In this document: positions 58,001 to 64,000 of the stretch, piece by piece
Numbering within the stretch: the stretch's first letter is position 1
Layout of the letters: each line of letters starts with the position of its first letter
Assembly (NCBI GenBank): GCA_022496805.1
Contig: CM040106.1
Span: 1,612,001-1,676,000, forward strand
Reading direction: 5' to 3'
Length of the DNA: 64,000 nucleotides
From: Pohlia nutans
Lineage: Eukaryota > Streptophyta > Bryopsida > Bryales > Mniaceae
Notes under the pieces: model-generated
Database searches by the model: none
What the model was told of the DNA's origin: nothing
The model's input: only the letters and a program-made list of their open reading frames with translations
Translations under genes and position numbers: made by a program

Positions 58001-58189
58001 CCCGACGAGATTGAGATTGAAATGACTCGCGACAAGGGATACGGAGGATACTCTCAACTGAAAAAAGGATCCATGAAACTAGAGAAGGAGTCTCTCGATG
58101 TGTCTTCTGATGAGAACTCGCTAGGATCGCCTTCCGGTAGTTCCGAATCACGGCAGAGTATGAGCGACGAAGACCGATGCATCGTTTAA
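49033..58189 (+). CDS. Multi-exon gene with RS-like region and TNPA/Transposase_24-like C-terminus
   Basis: Exons that join in phase with consensus splice sites: 49033-49076, 49334-49803, 55138-55566, 55604-55653, one unresolved small exon, 56189-56460, 56588-56828, 57016-57045 and 57198-58189 (TAA). Encoded features in order: a short N-terminus; an acidic Ser/Glu-rich segment; an AT-hook-like KGRGRKPGKGK; a helix predicted around LGQAENLVQSVQEMNRKMEE; an Arg/Ser region (YYRSRSRSPRHH); then a folded end with YLTLDADGKPYGLGKPAW, VYEIRKLAVGLDPSC and RVNG-like GSRGVNGVREKLQEKLNRSP. The last part resembles the plant Ptta/En/Spm (Transposase_24, TNPA-like) family, accessory DNA-binding proteins of CACTA elements. 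No stops occur in any of these exons, unlike the neighbouring transposases, so it may still be functional or domesticated. The intron 49804-55137 hosts a retroelement fragment. Confidence 0.6.
50978..50995. repeat. (AC)n microsatellite
   Basis: About nine AC units within the candidate LTR. Confidence 0.8.
51326..54492 (-). pseudogene. Second additional-ORF protein of a retroelement (PTPD-like head, coiled coil, acidic tail)
   Basis: From ATG at 54492 the frame covers an Arg/Ser/Glu-rich lead and then a globular region with KMGCLGLFGKVWDVQDARML and REMWRAVYDFP. A frameshift near 53480 leads to PGIFYALLRKKKINWAILVH and RNTQKWARNLDNKKGCPLAP. This order recalls the plant transposon protein domain (Transposase_32/PTPD), in which a KKINxG-type motif precedes a Pro-rich boundary. 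The rest of the frame is collinear to 51326 with several stops. It holds Lys/Arg- and Glu-rich linkers, an NLS-like KKRKLVL, a coiled coil (ELQRKATYIEKMEAHLWRNE) and an acidic, Gly/Gln-rich end. The architecture matches the aORF at 16.4-18.7 kb, although the sequences are not closely similar. Function unknown. Confidence 0.55.
56921..56980. repeat. (AT)n and poly-T tract in an intron
   Basis: An AT dinucleotide run followed by a T-rich tract directly upstream of a TTGCAG acceptor in the TNPA-like gene. The T-rich part could act as a polypyrimidine tract. Confidence 0.75.
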
Positions 58190-58583
58190 GGGCTCAAAGG
58201 CAGAGCTCCGAAGAAGGTATTTCTTTAACAAGTGTACGTATATGACTTGATTTCTATGGGATGGCAGTTACATATGTTTGTGGCTTGAATGTCGAATAGG
58301 GATCCTGCCGTGTATTATATTCATGAGCATATAGACAGGGAGTATAGCTGCCGAGGTGAGGTTCTCAATACTAAATGTGGCGCGATTCAATTTTCCCTGA
58401 TCAATACTGCATATACTCAGAGACGTGCACGTTGAGAGTGTAAGAGTAAATCCGATGTGAAAGAATTTGATTACATGGATGAAGAATACGTGAGGTTTTC
58501 TTATTGTGGGTACACTTATGTTCATAAGGAAGTAGTGATGAAGAATGTGTGCTGTAGGATAGAAACTGGCAAGGATTTTATTA
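58190..58583. other. Non-coding stretch after the TNPA-like gene
   Basis: Probably the 3' untranslated region followed by intergenic or intronic DNA. No separate gene seen. Confidence 0.4.
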
Positions 58584-58826
58584 ATGGGTGCACAAAACGT
58601 CTATGTAATGAAGGATAAATATAAGTCGCGCGATGAGTTATATGACGACGACACTGAAATGGGCATCGGACGGAGTGCATCGAGCAGACGACATACAAGC
58701 AAATACGCAACAGAGAAAGTATCGAATGAGGAATACATCAAGGAACTCCAAGCTGAAATTGATCGGTTGAAGGCCGACAGTGCGAAAGGCGATATGATGA
58801 AGAGGCACGAGGATCATCGGGACTGA
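58584..58826 (+). CDS. Small coiled-coil ORF, possible 3' exon of the TNPA-like gene
   Basis: An 80-codon frame from ATG, rich in charged residues, with a helical heptad segment EEYIKELQAEIDRLKADSAK near its end. TNPA-like proteins often end in such a dimerising coiled coil, and this ORF lies 400 bp beyond the stop of that gene on the same strand. I found no clear acceptor joining it in phase, so it may be an alternative exon, a separate small gene or chance. Confidence 0.3.
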   Translation: MGAQNVYVMKDKYKSRDELYDDDTEMGIGRSASSRRHTSKYATEKVSNEEYIKELQAEIDRLKADSAKGDMMKRHEDHRD

Positions 58827-61172
58827 AGGTAAGTTTTTTCGAAACCCCAAAAACATGATGTACATTATCACTGGAATATGTCCTGGAAGCATAAAACTTC
58901 AAGAATATATTACGAGTATAGGAACCTCAGAGATATATTAGGTAGACAAAGCACGGAGTCGATGTGACAAAATTCCCAGCACATGAACAAGAGTGTTATA
59001 CGAACACCCTAATAAAGCGGACATTTGTTGTATTACAGGATGGGAATTGAGCAAAGTGCTCATCGGAGCATAGAACCGTCACAACATACACCGGAGTATA
59101 TTAAGTGATATCCAGTACATGTAGTGAAGGTGCAGTAGAACTTGGAATTCTGTGTGAAGAAAGGAAGGTGGTAGAATCATGGAGCACATGGAGGAGGAAA
59201 GAAAAGGTTTTGGGTGTGATGTTCGGTTTATGGCATAATTTACTGCGTGCAGGATATAGCGGATGTTTAAGTTTTGTTTATGCAAACTGGAAATGTGTTC
59301 TGAAAGACAGTGCAAATTGTGAAACCAAAAGCAAGGCAACCTAGTAGAATATAATGTACCCACATCTGGTAGATGATGAAATGTAGAAGCTGGTAAAGTA
59401 GGATCAAGTGGGACCCGTAAAGTATTTACCAGATCTATGTTTGTTGTGTGTATGTAATCCCATCTTTCTATTAAGTTTTTTTCCAATCATGACGGAACAG
59501 AAGGATTTGTAGTACATTATTTTTTTGAGGGGTGGAGGAAGACTCTGTTGTTTGTAGACAAACACGTCGATGGGCAGAAGAAGTGACAGTGATGTGTAGT
59601 AACGGGGCAGTGGAGCTGAATAGAATACAAAAACCTCAACTAACATCTAGCTGTTATGGGTGCATTTAACTGTGATGTGATGTCCAGAATATATTTAGAT
59701 TTGTCATGTACAAATCATATTTTGGGGCAGTCCCCTTCGAGAAGGTCTTGTACATTATTAAAAGATATGTAGCGTGGAACACCTTATACGTAATAGTATC
59801 TGGGTTTTTTGTTTGCCACTTGCTGATAGTATGTGCAGACAAATTGGTGGAAGTTGTTTGTAGGATTGGAAGTGAAAGGCGAACTAAAAGGAGGTATGAA
59901 GTGCTTGTCGAAGCAGGTAAGTGTCATGCACAGATTTGATACAATGTTTTCAGTTACAAGTACATTCTTCTCAAAAACGTTTTAATGGTCTTAGAGAAAT
60001 GATTTAAGTTTATTAGTTACAGATAGTAGATAATGATGTTGTACTGCCTTTCCGTATTGTGCACTGAATAGGGTATGTATGACACGGAATATCCGTTTCT
60101 TGTACGATTATAGAATATGTAGGACTATGTCGAATGGAATCCTATAGAGGGCGTACATAAACAAAATCATTGAGGCAATTAGGCATGGGTAGATCCTTTG
60201 GGACTGTGTGGAATTTAACCGTGGTTGTGTGTAGAAGAATCAGTGAGACAATGGAGTGTTATGGTGGGGAACTGGATACTTTGTAAATAACTATGTGGGT
60301 AAATTAATCATCGTTAAAAAACATGACAGGGAGGTTCTAAAATTTAAGGTTGTTTTGTACATTTTTCTATAACATACGAATGAAGATTGTATGAGTGCTG
60401 CAGGGTGAAGGAAAAATAGGAGCTGTGGTACGGTCATGTTTGAACAACATATGTACGAAATTGGAGGGCGTAGGGATTAACTGCAACAACATCGACCCAA
60501 GTCATCGAATGATAACTAGGTAAACGAACAAAATCACTGTGTATACACCCCGTGAGTGTGGAAACTCCATGAGCAGTGGTCATGCTACTAGTCCCGAAAC
60601 TTGTTAAAAACTTCCCATTATTGATGACATGCTATGTTTTATGCAAGCACCAGTAACATGAATTGTGTGAACTGCGGTATTCGAATCTGAAAACCCTAGT
60701 GAATTCGATGCACTTGAGTAGAACTGTATATGAAATAGAACCGATTTCATTGCATATACCAGACATTGAAACTCACATCTGGTTATATGATTTTGTGTAA
60801 TGTTAATGCAGTGAATATTTTTGTGGGAATGACAAGAATTAATTAACGTGCAAATTTCTTCACACAGGCTCTACATTTTGCTGGGCCGATGGAAGCTACC
60901 ATCCTATGCAGTGAGTTACACGTCTGCCTCATACAATCATGCAATATGACAAGAGTTTAAGCTGAGAGTGTATCCCTTATAGCAGAGATTGCTCACATGC
61001 CTGATGGCACACAGGAGCCATTTTGAAGACTAAGAGCTCGATATGAATACACTGAGTGTATCAGGTATGATTAATTTTTCACTTTTCAACCTGAAACCCA
61101 GACCATTGCTGTGAATGGTATTTTTCAATAAGTAGGGAATTGAGTTAATATGTTTCATACAAAGAACCTTAA
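58827..61172. other. Non-coding stretch
   Basis: No frame with recognisable protein character. A 77-codon frame at 59706-59939 ends at a donor-like GTAAGT and might be an exon, but nothing supports it further. Confidence 0.4.
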
Positions 61173-61644
61173 CCCTTAAACAACAATTCCTATCCTGACA
61201 CCACACCCATAATCTCTTTTAAAATTCATTTTAAGCATGATTTTGTTTCTAATTTACTTTGGCTCTATTACAAATAAGTATAGGTCTCTCTAACCTTTAA
61301 ACGACAATGCCAATCCCACGGGCTTGGTTTTAGTTTGGGAGAATTTTGCTCATAACTTCTACACCATTGCACCAAATGGGGTTCTTAAAATTCCAAACTG
61401 AGCAGCTTAGAGAAATCTATAATTGTTTAAAATAAAGCTAAAGTAAATGAATCACAGAATCATGCTTAAAATGGATTTTAAAAGAGATTTTGGGTGTGGT
61501 ATCAGGAAAGGAATTGTCGTTTATGGCCTAAGGTGCTCCAATTGGCATTTCAAAAACCTCGTATGGTGCAAAGGAATAGAAGCTATAAGCAGGATTCTCC
61601 CAAAATATAACCAAGCCCGTGGGGTTTGCATTGTCATTGAAGGG
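61173..61644. mobile_element. Compound fold-back element
   Basis: Flanked by TTAA (61169-61172) and TTGA, with CCCTTAAAC at the left and CATTGAAGGG at the right. Two inverted pairs interlock: about 61175-61250 pairs with 61450-61530, and about 61291-61370 pairs with 61560-61644. The two left arms resemble each other. This would arise if one copy of a fold-back element inserted in or beside another. A relative of one arm lies near 3640-3780. Confidence 0.6.
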
Positions 61645-61788
61645 TTGAACTATCGGGGCTCTTGAAGCACACCTCTGGTAGTAAACATACATCCTTTTGC
61701 TCTGTGAGTTATTGCAGGTTCTGTTGCATTATCGTTAACATTAAATAATCTATGATGGTTTATATATGGAATGTGTAATTTTATTCAT

Positions 61789-61975
61789 GCAGGTAAGGGA
61801 GGATATGTGTAACTATGGGGTTCATTGGAAACATTGCACGCACAGGAGCACCAGTAGCATCAAGCATGGAGAATGGAAGTTGGTTGTAAAATTCGAAGAT
61901 CACATATATAGAATAGACGACTCTGATAGGAAAAAAATAGAGGCGCGCTTGAAGGGCATGCTATTTGTGCACTGA
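61789..61975 (+). CDS. Possible terminal exon of unknown gene
   Basis: A TTCATGCAG acceptor is followed by a 60-codon frame ending in TGA, with EWKLVVKFEDHIYRIDDSDR near its end, more protein-like than its surroundings. No upstream exon or family is identified. Confidence 0.2.
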
Positions 61976-62369
61976 AAATGTCAATGTAAGCTGTCAATTT
62001 ATACATTTGTTATAGATATCATGGAGGAAGTTTGATCTGCACCATTATTGGCATGAGAAATTTGAGGTAAACCATTGGATATAAATGGTGGATGACATGT
62101 ACCACATTTGAACATGTTGATGGCTAATTAAATTGGGACCCTAAATATTTGCTACGAATCTGAAAAATGCACGTGGAAGCTCAAGGGCCAATAACAAGCT
62201 ACTGAAATTGACAGACGTCAAAAGGACACGCAACGAGAATCCCATCGAAGTTTTCAATGTTGCAAAAATTCTACCAATCCAAAGGCAGGGTATTATTAGA
62301 ATCAACAATTTACACCCTCATGATTTTCCTTACCGTCTGTGAAGGGTAACAAAATTACTCTACATGAAG
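61976..62369. other. Non-coding stretch
   Basis: No gene seen. It ends at the abrupt left breakpoint of the gypsy pol fragment. Confidence 0.4.
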
Positions 62370-64000
62370 GTTTATTATTGGTCAGCGTTCATTACCGACT
62401 GGGGAGTCTCTGTCTGGGTAGTAATGCCGTTCGGTTTGAAGAACGCTCCGCCAACGTACCAGCGACCAGTCAACCAAGCTTTCAAGGAATATCTCGGTGA
62501 TTTCATGAAACTATTCCTCGACAACTTCAGCGTTTATAGTACTACCGAGACACACCTCGACAAACTCCGAAAGTGTTTCACCAAATGCCGTGAGTTTGGT
62601 ATAAGTCTCAATCCCAAAAAATGTTGTTTATTAGTTCGCTTTGGTGTGATTCTTGGATATATCGTCTTCGCAAAGGGCAAATTCCCCGATCCAAAGAAAA
62701 TCGAGGCTCTTGTCACAATGCCTTGCCCTCGAAACATCAAGGACATCCGAGTCTTCAATGGCCTAGCTCAATTCAACAGATGTTTGATCCGCGATTACGC
62801 CCAAATTATGGCACCAATCACTTTGCTTAGAAGAAAAGAGGAACCATTTACTTGGACTATTGAATGTAACCAAGCATTTACCGAGGTAAAAAAGCGTTAT
62901 GTCAACGCTCCTATCCTTATCGCAGTCAATTGGAAGCTTGAATTTCACATTCATACGGATGCTTGAGATATTGCAGTAGGAGCTATGCTGGCGCAGAACC
63001 CTACCGGGAAAATCGACCAGCCCATCGTCTACGCATCTCGGCTACTGAGCCACGCAGAGAAGAATTATACGACTACCGAGCGTGAAGCTTTAGCTATAGT
63101 ATACGCCATCAAAAAATTTTGGCACTACCTCCTTGGTAACGGGTTCGCGTTTTACGTAGACCACCTGGCATTGATGTATTTGGTGAACAAAACTCAAGTT
63201 TCCGGACGTATTGCTTGATGGTTACTATTGTTTTTAGAATTTGACTGCACCATCGTTTACAAACCGGGCAAGACCCATGGTATTGCCGACGCGCTTTCTC
63301 GGAACACGGTAGCCGAACTGGCCATCAGTATTACTGATGCCACGTCCGACGCCCAGCTACTCAGCATACAACTGAAGTGGCTAACCACCGTCCACGACTA
63401 CCTCAAAACCGAAACCTTCCCTGCCAACTGGAGTACCGAGCGTAAGAAAATGTTAGCCTACCAAGCCCTCCCATTTTAGTTAGTCAATGGTACCTTGTAT
63501 CGGCAAAGCAAAAAAAAAATCTTTAGACAAGGTCATTTCCGGCGCACAAACCACATTGATTATCCATAAGCTTCACCACGGTAACTTGGGAGGACACTTT
63601 TCTACCGAGATTACCACTCGGAAAATCCTCGAAGCCGGTTACTAGTAGCCATCCTTGCATAAAGACGTTTTTGGATATTGTCGGCGTTGCGACGAATGTC
63701 AACACGTCGGAGGACTCAAGAAGGCCGTGACCGGTAAATTACTTACCACCTTACTGACCGAACCTTTTATGAAATGGGGACTGGATTTTGTAGGCCCCCT
63801 CAAACGCACAGTCGCAGGCAACCGGTACATCTTGGTGGCCACGGAATTCGCCACCAAATGGGTCAAAGCGGTTGCACTCCGCGACAACACCGCGAAAATT
63901 CCTGAATGACAACATCCTCACCCGTTTTGGATGCCCACTTCATTTCATGAGCGACCAAGGCGTACATTTCAACAAAAAGGTCATTTACGCCCTTATGGAG
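62370..64000 (+). pseudogene. Degraded Ty3/gypsy pol fragment, runs off the window
   Basis: The plus strand starts abruptly within reverse transcriptase (ITDWGVSVWVVMPFGLKNAP). The catalytic site reads FLDNFSVYS, so the second catalytic Asp is replaced by Asn. RNase H follows (FHIHTDA, then DIAVGAMLAQNPTGKIDQP after a TGA), a second TGA falls in the tether region and TAG follows ALPF. An integrase zinc region comes next (HHGNLGGHFS-like, then [13 protein letters not shown]) with an integrase core [11 protein letters not shown] and [17 protein letters not shown]; frame slips occur near 63510 and 63900. It is a relative of, but clearly diverged from, the element at 15.7-26.5 kb and lies on the opposite strand. 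The 3' part is outside the window. Confidence 0.9.

Noticed and set aside
1..64000. tRNA, rRNA or CRISPR loci
   Set aside because: No cloverleaf with conserved tRNA boxes, no rRNA sequence and no spacer-repeat structure was seen; the tandem arrays lack unique spacers.

Overview
This window looks like nuclear DNA of a land plant and is almost entirely transposable elements and their remains. Supporting signs are CACTA-type (En/Spm) transposase exons with a DUF4218-like region, Ty3/gypsy elements carrying an extra plant-type ORF after pol, AT-rich GT-AG introns, many fold-back elements and no bacterial-style operons. The lineage cannot be fixed from sequence alone. The DUF7869-like transposase and the unfamiliar large proteins hint at a seed-free plant, but that is a weak inference.

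Layout, left to right. 1-3.9 kb is AT-rich non-coding DNA with small repeats. 3.93-4.82 kb is an intact minus-strand exon of a CACTA transposase (its C-terminal half). 5.43-6.46 kb is a TA-flanked fold-back element, and 6.95-7.52 kb a TTAA-flanked MITE. 8.22-11.96 kb is a long decayed minus-strand gene with a faint resemblance to a DNA amino-methyltransferase at its end. 13.5-14.1 kb is a second copy of the TTAA MITE. 14.37-15.41 kb is a nine-copy, GC-rich, 122-bp tandem array. 15.72-26.52 kb is a structurally complete Ty3/gypsy element on the minus strand with two LTRs, a 5-bp target-site duplication, PBS, PPT, gag, pol and an additional ORF; its coding parts carry stops and frameshifts. 26.7-26.8 kb is a run of tiny palindromes. 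28.1-35.1 kb is non-coding DNA bounded by TTAA/CCCCTAAA ends and filled with about sixteen copies of an ATCGGC-type palindrome, six of them in a ~148-bp tandem array. 35.46-36.02 kb is a third TTAA MITE. 36.6-37.15 kb is a degraded relative of the 122-bp array. 37.3-40.5 kb is a plus-strand DUF7869-like DDE transposase pseudogene. 42.36-44.21 kb holds the N-terminal exons of a CACTA transposase (minus strand). 45.7-46.2 kb is a terminal exon of an unknown minus-strand gene. 49.03-58.19 kb is an intact-looking multi-exon plus-strand gene with a TNPA-like C-terminus. It holds in an intron a rearranged retroelement fragment (50.1-54.55 kb). The right edge (62.4-64 kb) is a degraded gypsy pol on the plus strand.

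Two observations matter most. First, the CACTA exons at 42.4-44.2 kb and 3.9-4.8 kb are complementary halves on the same strand, in the right order, with matching phase-0 splice sites. They may be one transposase gene whose intron has grown to about 37.5 kb by nested insertion, so that the methyltransferase-like gene, the gypsy element, the palindrome field and the DUF7869-like gene would all lie inside that intron. Second, the palindrome field at 28-34.5 kb is a dense, non-random arrangement of inverted GGCTGCCAGCC-type sites that no coding feature explains. The old coding regions have mostly decayed through in-frame stop codons rather than frameshifts, and most of these stops are one C-to-T change from a sense codon.
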